A stretch of DNA of 64,000 nt from RYN-230 sp963718305 (GTDB taxonomy: Bacteria; Actinomycetota; Actinomycetes; Streptosporangiales; Streptosporangiaceae): NCBI GenBank assembly GCA_963718305.1, contig CAVQZG010000011.1, positions 1 to 64,000 on the forward strand. Direction: 5' to 3'. The stretch's first letter is position 1. Each line of letters starts with the position of its first letter. A program made the translations under genes and the position numbers. Below the pieces are notes generated by a model, which saw only the letters and a program-made list of their open reading frames with translations, was not told the origin of the DNA and ran no database searches. Positions 18,522 through 27,821 of the stretch are shown here, piece after piece.

Positions 18522-19016
18522 ATGAAGGTGACGACACCCGTGGGCCGGAGTCTCGGCATCGTCGCGGCCCTGGTGTTCCTGGTCGCCGGCTGCGGGAACG
18601 GCCACGCGGCGGCCTCCCGCGTCGACTACGAGAAATCACCAGGGGTCCCGACCTCCGTCCCTACGGCCTCGAAGAGCGCCGTCAAGCAGGCCGTCAGAAC
18701 CGAGTGCGCCGCCGTCCGGAGTGTCCGGCGCTCCGCCCGCAAGCTCAGCCGCGGGCCTGTCGTGGGACATCTGGCCCAGTTCGCCGTACGCGGCCCTGGA
18801 TGGGCGGAGCAGCTCGCAACCGCGGCCAATCCAGGTGGCAAGGTGAGTTTCCCGGCGGGGAGCAAGGCCAGCACGCTCTCCACGAGCCTGGGCCGGATGG
18901 CCGTCGATCTTGACCTGGGGAACCTGGACTACGGCACCCGGAAGGGCGCCAAACTGTCCGAGGCCGTGACGGAGTACACCGCGTTCCTGCACGTCCTGAA
19001 CAAGACTGCGTGTTAG
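18522..19016 (+). CDS. Small secreted lipoprotein, unknown function
   Basis: A 164-residue protein with a strong GGAGGG ribosome-binding site. A signal peptide with lipobox LVAGC places the acylated Cys near residue 24. The mature part is Ser/Lys/Arg-rich with three further Cys and no recognised domain. The final 90 residues look helical (GRMAVDLDLGNLDYGTRKGA, then an acidic helix ending in NKTAC). It is probably a membrane-anchored substrate-binding or structural lipoprotein. It follows the MerR gene by 126 bp, but coupling is not shown. Confidence 0.75.
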   Translation: MKVTTPVGRSLGIVAALVFLVAGCGNGHAAASRVDYEKSPGVPTSVPTASKSAVKQAVRTECAAVRSVRRSARKLSRGPVVGHLAQFAVRGPGWAEQLATAANPGGKVSFPAGSKASTLSTSLGRMAVDLDLGNLDYGTRKGAKLSEAVTEYTAFLHVLNKTAC

Positions 19017-19150
19017 CCGTCGCGGCTCCCCTGCTGCCCACGTTTTCGGCCCGGGCCGATTAATCCGGCGCCGCCTGCCGGTCTCTAACTACGGGGGATT
19101 ACCCGTACTGCCGTGCGTCCCAGAGGGGCCGCCCGGCCGAGGAGATCGCG

Positions 19151-19873
19151 ATGGCACTACCGGAAGTTGTGACGCGTGAGGAGTGGGTCGAGGCCAGGGT
19201 CCGCCTGCTCGCGCGGGAGAAGGAGCAGACCCGCGCGCGTGAGGCGCTCAACGCCGAGCGGCGCCGGCTGCCGATGGTCAGGGTCGGGGAGAACTACGTC
19301 TTCGACGGGACAGACGGGCCGGTCACCCTCGCGGACCTGTTCGGCGGCCAGAGCCAGCTGATCATCCAGCACGTCATGTTCGACCCGGGCTGGGACGCGG
19401 CTTGCCCCGGCTGCACCGCCAGCGTGGACGCCCTCCCCGACGTGGTCCTGACCCAGCTGCGCTCCCGGGACACCTCCTTCGCCCTGGTCTCCCGCGCTCC
19501 GCTGGCCAAGCTTGAGGCCTATCGGGCGGCCCGGAGCTGGACGGCGCCGTGGTATTCCTCGCACGGCACCGATTTCAACTACGACTTCCAGGTCACCGTG
19601 GACAAGTCGGCCGGGCAGGCGCAGTACAACTACCAGGACCGGTCCGCGGACCTCATGGACGGCGAGTCCGTGGAGGAGCCGGGACTCAGCTGCTTCCTGC
19701 GCGACGGTGACGAGATCTTTCACACCTACTCGGCGTACGCCCGCGGCACGGAGCAGCTCGTCCCGGCCTACGGGCTGCTCGACCTGACCGCGTTCGGCCG
19801 GTCGGAAGACTGGGAGGAGCCGAAGGGACGGGCCCGGGCGCTGCACGGGGCGGACCCAACGTTCACGGATTGA
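19151..19873 (+). CDS. DUF899 thioredoxin-like protein
   Basis: A 240-residue protein with ATG at 19151. It begins with the family's PEVVTREEWVEARVRLLARE and has the thioredoxin-like core LIIQHVMFDPGWDAACPGCT. CPGC here replaces the longer Cys pattern of many members. The C-terminal part SCFLRDGDEIFHTYSAYARG and YGLLDLTAFGRSEDW is strictly family-like. DUF899 proteins are predicted thiol-disulfide or peroxiredoxin-like enzymes; no reaction is firmly established. It reads towards an ECF sigma remnant 35 bp downstream, a frequent partnership for this family. Confidence 0.88.
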   Translation: MALPEVVTREEWVEARVRLLAREKEQTRAREALNAERRRLPMVRVGENYVFDGTDGPVTLADLFGGQSQLIIQHVMFDPGWDAACPGCTASVDALPDVVLTQLRSRDTSFALVSRAPLAKLEAYRAARSWTAPWYSSHGTDFNYDFQVTVDKSAGQAQYNYQDRSADLMDGESVEEPGLSCFLRDGDEIFHTYSAYARGTEQLVPAYGLLDLTAFGRSEDWEEPKGRARALHGADPTFTD

Positions 19874-19907
19874 CCTACGGGCCGGGGCGGGCCAACCCAG
19901 CGGCGCC

Positions 19908-20155
19908 ATGGTGAGGAGCCCGGTGAGCAGTGGCCAGAGGTCCGGGGAGCAGACTCTGCTGGAGCGGGCCCAGGGCGGTGATGAGAGCGCGTTCGGCGAT
20001 CTGGTCGCCCCCTGCCGCGCTGAGTTGCACGCCCAGCCCTGCGGGGTGCGGGCCGGGCCCGGATGAGGCCGCCGGCCTGGCCGAGCCGCTCTGGCTGGAG
20101 CCCTACCCGGACCGCGCGCTCGGCGACCAGCTCGTGGGGGCCCCACTGCCATGAT
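19908..20155 (+). pseudogene. ECF sigma factor (SigG-like), large internal deletion
   Basis: From an ATG at 19908 the frame gives a SigG-type start (LLERAQGGDESAFGDLVAPC, then AELHA) and then breaks down into a TGA at 20063-20065. A second frame begins immediately with LAEPLWLEPYPDRALGDQLV, which is the linker after region 2 in SigG-like factors. So region 2 (about 75 residues with the -10-recognition helices) and everything after the linker are missing. It cannot work as a sigma factor. Confidence 0.75.
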
Positions 20156-20426
20156 CCCGGACGGCGGCTACCTCATCGTGTACCTGAGCCAGCCCACCGG
20201 GGCCGCGTCGGTGGTCACCTTCACCATCACGATCACGCTGCTCTGGGGCCTGTGCTTTCCCGGCCAGACCGAGGACGCCGGCCGGGAGCCGCAGCGCAGG
20301 AAGCACCGGAGGGTGGGCCCGAGAACGGCGCCGCCCCTGGTCAGCCCAGCAACCGCGCACGGCAGGCGAGCTGGAGGGCCAGCCGCTGGTCCGGGTCATC
20401 GAAGTCCACGTCCAGCAGTTCGGTGA
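20151..20426 (+). CDS. Short hypothetical ORF with one membrane-like segment
   Basis: Ninety-one codons from an ATG overlapping the end of the sigma remnant. The first part holds one hydrophobic stretch (VVTFTITITLLWGLCF); the rest is basic and disordered. The 3' 86 bp overlap the end of the PucR gene on the other strand, which makes at least the second half doubtful. It may be noncoding or a remnant. Confidence 0.2.
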   Translation: MIPDGGYLIVYLSQPTGAASVVTFTITITLLWGLCFPGQTEDAGREPQRRKHRRVGPRTAPPLVSPATAHGRRAGGPAAGPGHRSPRPAVR

Positions 20427-22032
20427 TGCCACGGATCCGGTTAGCCACCGCGTTGCGGTGCAGGTGCAGGCGCTGCGCGGTCTTGATGATGGATCCCTGC
20501 TCGTCCAGGTAGGCCGCGAGCGTCCTGATCGCCGTGTCGGCCCGGGACTGGCCCAGCTTCTCCAGCGGCGCAAGCTGGTCACGCACCGAGGCCCGGGCCG
20601 TGTCCGAGGCGTACCACTCCATCAGCATCCGCTGCACCCCGACCACGTCGTGGGCGGCCACGCCGGACGGCTTGCGCGCGGCCCGGGCGGCGAGCAGCGC
20701 GGCCCGGGCTTCGGCCGCCGAGGCGCGGAGCCCCGTCGGCCCCTCATGGGCAGCCCCCACCCCGGCCCGGAACGGCAGCGCGGGCCACCGTTCCCGCAGC
20801 GCCTGCAGCGCGCGGGCGGCGGCCCGGGCGGCCTGCGTGCCGGCCTGCGGACCCGGATCGGACCTGGTCATCTTGATCAGCACCAGGGCCCGGGCCACCC
20901 GCGACAGGTGCCAGGTACCGCCGGCCGCCCCCGCGGCCTGCAGGGCGATCTGCCCCGCCGCCTCCAGCAGCTCGAACCGGTGCACCTCGTCCCGGCTCCT
21001 GGAGTCCGGGCCGTGCGGTCCCGGCCCATCGGCGGATCCGTCCAGGCCGGGGCCTTCGAGATCGTCAGCCTCGATCCGGACCGCGACATGCCAGCCGCCC
21101 AGCGAGATGTTCAGCTGCCGGGCCCGGTCGAGCAGGTCGTCGTTGATCGCGGACTCCGACATCAGCAGCTCGGCCAGCAGCTCACTGCGGGACCGGACCG
21201 GGACCTCGCGGGCGCGCCGGGCCAGGTCGAGAAGGCGCCCGGCGGAGGCGGCGGCGCTGTGCAGAACCAGCCGGGCGGCGATGGCGAGGTCCCCGTGGAC
21301 ATCGGGCGCGACCAGGTGGCCGATCGGCGCCTCGCCCACCACGACCGGCACGCTGACCTCGCCGGCCAGGCCGCCCTCCAGGGCCCTCGCGGGAACGCCG
21401 GACCCGGCCGGGACGCCGCCGCGGCCAGGCGCCGGGCGGAGCTGGCCGTTCTCCCGGTCACCGTGCCCGGAGTCAGCCGGGCGGAATTCGACGGGAGTAC
21501 CGAGCGCCCCGCTGACCGCGGCGCGCAGGTCGTCAAGGCCGGCCCCCGCGGCCTCAGCGGAAAGCACCGCGTTCAGCCCTTCCTCCGCCCGGCCGAGGGC
21601 GCTCTCGGCGCCGCCGCCGATCTCCCGGGTGATCACCTGCACCAGGCCGGCCAGCTCGGCACCGGCGGGCATCGAGATCAGCGCGATGTCAGCCCGCCCG
21701 GCAATGTCCATCGCCGTCACCGTGGGCTGCCACTGCTCGGCGGAGAACGCCGCCACCGCGCTCACCCGGTTGGCCGAGGCCCAGCGCAGGCCCATATCCA
21801 GCCGGTAGTCGGAGAGTTCCGCTGACGCCGCCCGGGACAGCACGACCAGGCTGCCTGCCGGAGCGTCATCCAGGTCGGCAAAGCGCTCGGCCAGCCGGAC
21901 CAGGGCCACCTGGCGGTCACCGCCACCGCGGCTGACCCGCCACAACCCGGCTAGCGGTGAGCTGGCCAGGATCTCATCGACGGTACGCACATGTGGCACT
22001 TTATGCGGAGCGCACACTTCCGTCACGATCAC
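20341..22032 (-). CDS. PucR-family transcriptional regulator
   Basis: A 563-residue CdaR/PucR-type regulator. The N-terminus (VDEILASSPLAGLWRVSRGG, LVVLSRAASAELSDYRLDMG) is the PucR sensor part. The middle is GGDEF-like and partly disordered. The C-terminal PucR helix-turn-helix is complete (TLAAYLDEQGSIIKTAQRLH, LHRNAVANRIRGI, then LALQLACRARLL). PucR proteins control purine, hydantoin and related ring-nitrogen catabolism, often as activators from a divergent position. Here it faces away from a DUF917 / hydantoinase / ABC importer set that begins 450 bp off, which it most likely controls. The start at 22032 (GTG) is the longest; a later start near residue 13 is possible. Confidence 0.92.
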   Translation of the reverse strand: MIVTEVCAPHKVPHVRTVDEILASSPLAGLWRVSRGGGDRQVALVRLAERFADLDDAPAGSLVVLSRAASAELSDYRLDMGLRWASANRVSAVAAFSAEQWQPTVTAMDIAGRADIALISMPAGAELAGLVQVITREIGGGAESALGRAEEGLNAVLSAEAAGAGLDDLRAAVSGALGTPVEFRPADSGHGDRENGQLRPAPGRGGVPAGSGVPARALEGGLAGEVSVPVVVGEAPIGHLVAPDVHGDLAIAARLVLHSAAASAGRLLDLARRAREVPVRSRSELLAELLMSESAINDDLLDRARQLNISLGGWHVAVRIEADDLEGPGLDGSADGPGPHGPDSRSRDEVHRFELLEAAGQIALQAAGAAGGTWHLSRVARALVLIKMTRSDPGPQAGTQAARAAARALQALRERWPALPFRAGVGAAHEGPTGLRASAAEARAALLAARAARKPSGVAAHDVVGVQRMLMEWYASDTARASVRDQLAPLEKLGQSRADTAIRTLAAYLDEQGSIIKTAQRLHLHRNAVANRIRGITELLDVDFDDPDQRLALQLACRARLLG

Positions 22033-22154
22033 GGTGCACTATGCCCATTCCGGAGCTGTTGCCCGGCTGTCACCATGGCTTTTGCATCCGGGATTCCGCG
22101 CCGGCCACGTCGGCCACGCGTCGCGATCCCGGGCGCTCCAGGGGAGTCACGCCA

Positions 22155-22385
22155 ATGGAGAAGGAAGCCACCACCGATTTAATGACTGCTGGCACTGAGG
22201 ACCCGGACTGGTGGGCCTACTCGAACGAGTTCCCGCGGTGGCACGTGTGGCGCGGGATCGCCGGGCTGCTCTACGCCCGTCGGCTCATGTCGAGCCCGCC
22301 CCGCGTGGTCCGCGGTCATGACCCGGTGGAACTGCGCGATCTGATCAGGCAGACCGAGCTGCAGCTGGCCGATCGGTGGAAATAG
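22155..22385 (+). CDS. Small conserved actinobacterial protein, function unknown
   Basis: Seventy-six residues from the ATG at 22155. The composition is rich in Trp/Tyr/Arg (DWWAYSNEFPRWHVWRGIAG, LLYARRLMSSPPRVVRG, then a C-terminal helix RDLIRQTELQLADRW). No membrane segment. I recognise the pattern as a conserved short actinobacterial protein but know no function for it. It is the first gene of the set divergent from pucR, and its stop codon overlaps a strong inverted repeat. Confidence 0.6.
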   Translation: MEKEATTDLMTAGTEDPDWWAYSNEFPRWHVWRGIAGLLYARRLMSSPPRVVRGHDPVELRDLIRQTELQLADRWK

Positions 22386-22419
22386 TTCCTGATGTGATCA
22401 CGCATCGGGAACTATGATA
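22384..22419 (+). promoter_or_regulatory. Inverted repeat with -10-like box upstream of the DUF917 gene
   Basis: AGTTCCTGATG (22384-22394) and CATCGGGAACT (22403-22413) are 11-bp arms with one mismatch around TGATCACG. TATGAT at 22414-22419 directly follows and resembles a -10 hexamer, 59 bp before the ATG of the DUF917 gene. This arrangement suits an operator over the -35 region, perhaps for PucR. A transcript attenuator for the small upstream gene is the alternative. Confidence 0.55.
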
Positions 22420-22477
22420 CTGAGCGCGCCTGTATATTCCCCTGCCCGGGGACAATGGCCTCCTGTGAAGAGACCCT

Positions 22478-23560
22478 GTGAAGAGACTCCTCGACCCTGT
22501 CGCGCTGCACGCTTTAGCGCGCGGCTGCGCGGTGCTGGGCGCGGGAGGCGGCGGTGATACCTATCTGGCCCTGCTCCAGGCCCTGCAGGCGACCGAGGAC
22601 TTCGGCCCGGCCGCCCTGGTCGACGTGGATGAACTGCCTGATGACGCCCTGATCATGCCGTGCGGCGGGATCGGTGCTCCCACGGTCAGCATGGAGAAGA
22701 TCGAGAACGGCGACGAAGGCGAGCGTCTCCGCGACCATCTGCAGTACCTGACCGGGGGCCGGGTGGCCGCGCTGATGGCCAGCGAGATCGGCGGCGGGAA
22801 CGGCGTGCTGCCGGTCACCTGGGCGGCGCGGATGGGGCTTCCGCTGGTCGACGCGGACGGAATGGGGCGCGCCTTCCCGGAGGTCCCGCAGGTCAGCATG
22901 CAGCTGGCCGGGATCTCGCCGAGCCCGGCGGTGATGACCGACGAGCGCGGCAACCTGGTCATCTTCCAGGCCATCTCGGGGCACTGGATGGAGCGCCTGG
23001 AACGGGCGGCCGCGGTGGAGTTCGGCGGGGCCGCCTCGTCCACCGAGTTCTCGCTCACCGCAGCGCAGGCGCGCGAGGCGACGGTACGGAACTCGGTGTC
23101 GCTGGCGATCCGGATCGGCCAGGCGGTCACCGGGGCGGCCGTCAGCCCGGTTGCCGCGCTGATCGCCGAGATCGGCGCGTTCCGGCTGGTCACCGGGAAG
23201 GTCTCGGACGTCGAGCGGCACACCACGAGTGGCTTCGTCCGCGGTTCGGTGGTGATCGAGGGGCTCGGCGAGGACGCGGGCCGCCTCATCCGGCTAGAAC
23301 TGCAGAACGAGAACCTGGTCGCGCTGGAACGGGGCCGCGTGCTGGCCTCCGTGCCGGACCTGATCTCCGTGCTGGACATGGAGACGGCTGATGCGATCGC
23401 GACGGAACGGATCAAGTACGGCCAGCGGGTCGTGGTGATCGCCTTCGCCTGCGACCCCATGTGGCGGACCGAGCAGGGCATCTCGATCACCGGCCCGCGC
23501 GCGTTCGGCTATGACTTTGATTACCTGCCCGTGGAGGAGCTCGCCAGTGCCCGCTCCTGA
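22478..23560 (+). CDS. DUF917 family protein (S-methyl-thiohydantoin desulfurase-like)
   Basis: A 360-residue full-length DUF917 protein. The N-terminus has the typical AVLGAGGGGDTYLALLQAL glycine loop. IMPCGGIGAPTVSMEKI, SEIGGGNGVLPVTWAARMGL and VDADGMGRAFPEVPQVSM are hallmark blocks. The C-terminal domain spans about residues 240-350 (PDLISVLDMETADAI, VVVIAFACDPMWRTEQG). Members are encoded next to hydantoinase A/B genes, and the family has been linked to desulfurising S-methyl-thiohydantoins; the exact substrate here is unknown. The stop codon overlaps the hydantoinase start by 14 bp, implying translational coupling. Confidence 0.88.
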   Translation: MKRLLDPVALHALARGCAVLGAGGGGDTYLALLQALQATEDFGPAALVDVDELPDDALIMPCGGIGAPTVSMEKIENGDEGERLRDHLQYLTGGRVAALMASEIGGGNGVLPVTWAARMGLPLVDADGMGRAFPEVPQVSMQLAGISPSPAVMTDERGNLVIFQAISGHWMERLERAAAVEFGGAASSTEFSLTAAQAREATVRNSVSLAIRIGQAVTGAAVSPVAALIAEIGAFRLVTGKVSDVERHTTSGFVRGSVVIEGLGEDAGRLIRLELQNENLVALERGRVLASVPDLISVLDMETADAIATERIKYGQRVVVIAFACDPMWRTEQGISITGPRAFGYDFDYLPVEELASARS

Positions 23561-25160
23561 CTGCCGCCTCGGCATCGACGTGGGCGGCACGAACACCGAC
23601 GCGGTGATCATGGACGGCACCGACCGCGTGATCGCCAAGGCCAAGGTGCCGGGCACGCCGGATATCACCGGCGGGATCACCACCGCGATCGACACGGTGC
23701 TGCGCGCCCCGGAGGCGGACCGGGAGCGGATCACCCACGTCATGCTGGGCACCACGCACGCGACGAACGCCGTGCTGGAGCGCAGGAAGCTGCGCCGGAT
23801 CGCGGTGCTCCGGATCGGCGGGCCGGCCACCCACAGCATCCGGCCGATGTTCGGCTGGCCTGCGGATCTGACCGCCGCCATCTCGGCGGGCGCGGTGATC
23901 GTGGACGGCGGTATCGAATTCGACGGGCAGGACCTGGCCCCGCTGGACACCGACGCCATCGCGCGGTTCCTCGGTGAGGTCGCGGGCATCGCCGAAGGGG
24001 TCGCGATCACCAGCGTCTTCGCCCCGGTCTCGGCGCGGCACGAGCTGGCGGCCGCCGAGATCGTCAAGCGTGAGCTGGGCGAGGTCCACGTGTCGCTCAG
24101 CCATGAGATCGGCTCGCTGGGCCTGCTGGAACGGGAGAACGCCACCATCCTGAACGGGGCGCTGGCCGGGGTGGCCCGGAGCGTGGCCATCGCCCTGCAC
24201 GACTCGCTGGCCGCGCACCAGCTCCGGCCGACCACGTTCTTCGCGCAGAACGACGGCACGCTGATGGGCCTCGATCAGGCCCTGCGTTATCCGGTCCTCA
24301 CGATCGGCAGCGGGCCGGCCAACAGTGTCCGCGGCGCCGCGTTCCTCACCGGGACCGGCGACTCGCTGGTCGCCGACGTGGGCGGGACGTCCACCGACGT
24401 GGGCGTGCTGGTCAACGGGTTCCCGCGGGAATCCTCGCAAGGGGTCGAGATCGGCGGCATCCGCACCAACTTCCGGATGCCCGATCTGGTCACCATCGCC
24501 CTCGGTGGCGGCACCGTGGTCTCGGCCGGGGAACCCGGCGTCCGGATCGGCCCGCGCAGCGTCGGCTACCTGCTGCAGCAGGAGGCGCTCGTCTTCGGCG
24601 GGTCCACCCCCACGCTCACCGACGGGGCAGTCGCGGCCGGGCGGGCCCGGCTCGGTGACCCCGGCCGGACCAGCCGCCACCGGGAGATGCTCGGCGCCGC
24701 CCTGGCCCGGGCGGACGTCATGCTGGCCGACGCGATCGACCGGATGAAGACCTCCCGGGAAGACTGCGTGCTGGTCGCGGTGGGCGGCGGCAGCATCCTG
24801 ATCCCGGACCGGATACCTGGCGTCAGCGAGGTCATCCGGCCCGACCACTTCGACACGGCCAATGCGGTGGGCGCGGCGATCGCCTCGGTCAGCGGCCAGG
24901 TGGACCGGATCTTCCACGTGGGACCGGGCGGCAGGCAGGCCGCGCTCGATGAGGCGTGCGACGAGGCCCGTGAGCGCGCCGTGGCGGCCGGGGCGGACCC
25001 GGCGACGGTGCGTATCGTCGAGCGTGAGGAGATCCCGCTGGCCTACCTCACCTCCCCGGCGATCCGGATCCGGGCGAAAGCGGCCGGGGCCCTGGGCGGC
25101 CTGCCGGATCATCCAGTTCAGGCGCAGCTGGCCAGCCGGGCTGCACCCACCGCTCCCTAA
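23547..25160 (+). CDS. Hydantoinase/oxoprolinase A-type ATPase
   Basis: About 537 residues from a GTG at 23547, chosen because LGIDVGGTNTDAVIMDGTDR is the standard N-terminus. It belongs to the acetate/sugar-kinase-like superfamily: phosphate loops at IDVGGTNTDAV and VADVGGTSTDVGVLV, the substrate-side block MLGTTHATNAVLERRKL, and a C-terminal GGGSILIP. Hydantoinase A hydrolyses a cyclic amide with ATP, generally with a HyuB partner. No HyuB is encoded in this window, so either it acts with DUF917 alone, as in some actinobacterial clusters, or HyuB is elsewhere. It overlaps the DUF917 gene and leads into the ABC importer genes 50 bp later. Confidence 0.9.
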   Translation: MPAPDCRLGIDVGGTNTDAVIMDGTDRVIAKAKVPGTPDITGGITTAIDTVLRAPEADRERITHVMLGTTHATNAVLERRKLRRIAVLRIGGPATHSIRPMFGWPADLTAAISAGAVIVDGGIEFDGQDLAPLDTDAIARFLGEVAGIAEGVAITSVFAPVSARHELAAAEIVKRELGEVHVSLSHEIGSLGLLERENATILNGALAGVARSVAIALHDSLAAHQLRPTTFFAQNDGTLMGLDQALRYPVLTIGSGPANSVRGAAFLTGTGDSLVADVGGTSTDVGVLVNGFPRESSQGVEIGGIRTNFRMPDLVTIALGGGTVVSAGEPGVRIGPRSVGYLLQQEALVFGGSTPTLTDGAVAAGRARLGDPGRTSRHREMLGAALARADVMLADAIDRMKTSREDCVLVAVGGGSILIPDRIPGVSEVIRPDHFDTANAVGAAIASVSGQVDRIFHVGPGGRQAALDEACDEARERAVAAGADPATVRIVEREEIPLAYLTSPAIRIRAKAAGALGGLPDHPVQAQLASRAAPTAP

Positions 25161-25210
25161 CGACCTGGCCACAGAACCTCAACCCGACGACAAGGATTAC
25201 GGAGGAAGGC

Positions 25211-26806
25211 ATGAAGCCCCACCGCGCTGGGCTGCTTGCATCCGGCTCCGCACTGCTGGTGCTACTGGCCGCCTGTGGCGGCTCAGCACACCCGGCGAGC
25301 CAGCAGCAGGCCAGCAACCAGGTGTTCACTTACGACACCTCCAGCCCGGTGATGGTCAACGGCTGGGACCCCGCGACCGAGTACTCCGACGGCATCCTCG
25401 CGATGAGCAACATGTACGAGACGCTCACCCGCTACGACACCGCGACGCACACGATCAAGCCGCTGCTCGCGACCAGCTGGTCAACCTCGGCTAACGGCCT
25501 GACCTGGACCTTCCACCTCCGGCAGGGGGTGCACTTCCACACCGGCCGGCTGATGACCGCGCAGGCCGCGGCGGCGGCCATCCTCCGCACAGAGAAGCTG
25601 GGCGGGGGGGCCGGCTACGTCTGGGACGCGGTGAAGAGCATCAGCACGCCCAGTACCTACACCATGGTCTTCCACCTGAAGTACGCCTCGCCGCTGGACC
25701 TCCAGGCCTCCGCCTCCTATTCGGCGTACATCTATGACACGCAGGCCGCGGGGAGCGGGTCGTCGGCCAAGCTGACCAAGTGGTTCAACACGCCGCATGA
25801 CGCGGGCACCGGCCCGTACACGCTGCAGACCTGGAACAAGGGCCAGGAGTTCGAGGTGATACTCAAGGCCTTCCCCGGCTACTGGGGCGGCTGGCAGGGA
25901 CCGCACTACAAGAAGGTCGTGTTCCGGGTGGTGCCCCAGGACACCACCGCCGCCCAGCTGCTGCGCTCCGGCCAGGTGGACTTCGTGGAGCAGATCAGCC
26001 CCGCGATCTGGAAGTCGTTCCAGGGCCAGGCGGGCATCCGGACAGTGGGCATCCCGTCCTTCCAGAACCTGCTGGCCCAGCTCAACGCGCACACCCTGAG
26101 CCTGCCGGTGCGCCAGGCGATCTCCTACGGGATCAACTACCCGGGGATCGTCGCGGCGCTGCAGGGCGCGGCGGTCACGCCGAGCGGCCTGGTCCCGGCC
26201 GGCCTGCCCGGCCACTCCACCGACCTGCCGAACTATCACTACGACCCGGCCAAGGCGGCCCAGCTGCTGAAGACGGCCGGGTACGGGCCGGGCAAGAAGC
26301 CGCTGAACCTGACCCTGACCTACACCCAGGGTGACTCGAACGAGCAGGTCGTGGCGACGCTGCTGAAGTCCAGCCTGGCCAAGCTGAACATCAACCTGAC
26401 GACGCAGTCGCTGGCCTGGCCGACCCAGTGGGCGAAGGCGAAGTCGGGCCCGGGCCACCAGAGCATCTTCCTCGAGTACTGGTGGCCGGACTACGCCGAC
26501 CCGTACACCTGGTTCAGCAACCTGCTGGAGACGGAGAAGACGCCGTACTTCAACCTCTCCTACTACTCCAACTCGGCGCTGGACAAGCAGATCAACAAGG
26601 TGGAGCCGCTGCTGGCGACCAACCGCACCGCCGGTGAGCAGCTGTACCAGACCATGCAGACCGAGGTCTTGCAGCAGGCCCCGCTGGACGTGCTCTACAA
26701 CATGAATTACCAGTACGCGATGCGCACGTCCTTCACCGGCTTCCAGCCCGACCCGGCCTACGCGAACGTCGTCTTCACCTACAACCTCAGGCCGACTGGC
26801 AGTTGA
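25211..26806 (+). CDS. ABC importer substrate-binding lipoprotein (SBP family 5)
   Basis: A 531-residue Dpp/Opp-type binding protein with a GGAGGAAGG ribosome-binding site. The signal peptide ends in lipobox LLAAC (acylated Cys near residue 22). Family-5 blocks: SNMYETLTRYDTATHTIKPL, the TWTFHLRQGVHFHTG motif, and the closing QTEVLQQAPLDVLYNMN-like helix. Family members bind peptides, nickel complexes, opines or other small molecules; the neighbouring hydantoinase genes suggest a cyclic amide or N-carbamoyl compound (inference). Its TGA overlaps the TTG start of the permease gene, so the five transporter genes form one operon. Confidence 0.92.
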   Translation: MKPHRAGLLASGSALLVLLAACGGSAHPASQQQASNQVFTYDTSSPVMVNGWDPATEYSDGILAMSNMYETLTRYDTATHTIKPLLATSWSTSANGLTWTFHLRQGVHFHTGRLMTAQAAAAAILRTEKLGGGAGYVWDAVKSISTPSTYTMVFHLKYASPLDLQASASYSAYIYDTQAAGSGSSAKLTKWFNTPHDAGTGPYTLQTWNKGQEFEVILKAFPGYWGGWQGPHYKKVVFRVVPQDTTAAQLLRSGQVDFVEQISPAIWKSFQGQAGIRTVGIPSFQNLLAQLNAHTLSLPVRQAISYGINYPGIVAALQGAAVTPSGLVPAGLPGHSTDLPNYHYDPAKAAQLLKTAGYGPGKKPLNLTLTYTQGDSNEQVVATLLKSSLAKLNINLTTQSLAWPTQWAKAKSGPGHQSIFLEYWWPDYADPYTWFSNLLETEKTPYFNLSYYSNSALDKQINKVEPLLATNRTAGEQLYQTMQTEVLQQAPLDVLYNMNYQYAMRTSFTGFQPDPAYANVVFTYNLRPTGS

Positions 26807-27821
26807 CCGGCTATGTGGCGCGCCGGGTCGCCCTGGCCGCGCTGGTGGTCGCGGGCGTCATCATCGCGACGTTCGTGATCGCCCGTGTGGTCCCGGGAGA
26901 CCCGGCCGCCACCTGGGCCGGCCCGCACGCGTCCGCCGCCCAGGTCGCCGCGGCCCGGCGGTTCCTGGGACTGGACCGATCGGCGCTGGTCCAGCTGCTG
27001 GCCTACTTCGGCGGCATCCTCACCGGCAACTGGGGTCTGTCCATCCACACCCACCAGCCGGTCCTGTCCGACATCGGGACCGCCGCCCCGGCCTCACTGG
27101 AGCTGGTGACCGCAGCACTGATCATCGCGCTGGCGGTAGCCGTGCCGCTCGGGCTGGTGTCGGCCCGCTGGCCGGGCGGCCTGGTTGACCAGGCCATCCG
27201 GGCCGTGTCGATCCTGGGCGTGTCCATGCCCATCTTCTGGATGGCGCTCATCCTCCAGCTGGTCTTCAGCCAGCGGCTGCACGTGCTGCCCGCGGCCGGC
27301 GAGTACTCTCCCGGCCTGCTGTTCAGCCACCCGCTCGCCCAGCGGACCGGGTTCAGCCTGATCGACGCGACGATCAGCGGGAACTGGCCGATGCTCGGCA
27401 GCATCCTGGCGTCCATCTCGTGCTGCCCGCCCTGGTCGTCGCCGCCTACCCGGCGGGGCTCATCGCCCGGATGGTCCGGGCCCAGGTCCTGGACACGGTG
27501 GGCGAGACCCACATCCAGATGATCCGCGCCCTGGGCTTCAGCGAGCGCGCCGTGTACAGCCGGTTCGCCATGAAGCTCGCCTGGAATCCGGTGGCCGCCG
27601 CGGTGGCCCTGGTCTTCGGCTACTCGCTGGTGAACACGTTCCTGGTCGAGGCGATCTTCGACTGGCCCGGGCTCGGCAGCTACACGGCCGCCTCGATCGC
27701 GACCCTCGACACGCCCGCCATCCTGGGCGTGACCCTGTTCGTCGCGCTGGTCTACGTGGCGGCCAACCTGGCCGTGGACATCATCCAGGCCGCCCTGGAC
27801 CCGCGGATCCGGCTGCGATGA
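26803..27821 (+). pseudogene. ABC importer permease, DppB-like, single frameshift
   Basis: The TTG start at 26803 overlaps the preceding stop. Frame 1 gives the N-terminal helix and the DppB-type block (VARRVALAALVVAGVIIATF, VVPGDPAATWAGPHASA, GLVDQAIRAVSILGVSMP). At 27413-27414 the reading must change frame: ILAS should be followed by HLVLPALVVAAYPAGL, the conserved segment before the EAA loop, but this lies in frame 3 and runs on to the stop at 27821. One missing C (TCC in place of TCCC) explains it. Restored length is about 339 residues, normal for the family. All other operon spacings are intact (ATGA junction to the next gene), so a sequencing error is quite possible. Confidence 0.75.

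Noticed and set aside
20458..21825. Long plus-strand frames opposite pucR
   Set aside because: Shadow frames; the PucR helix-turn-helix is clear on the minus strand.
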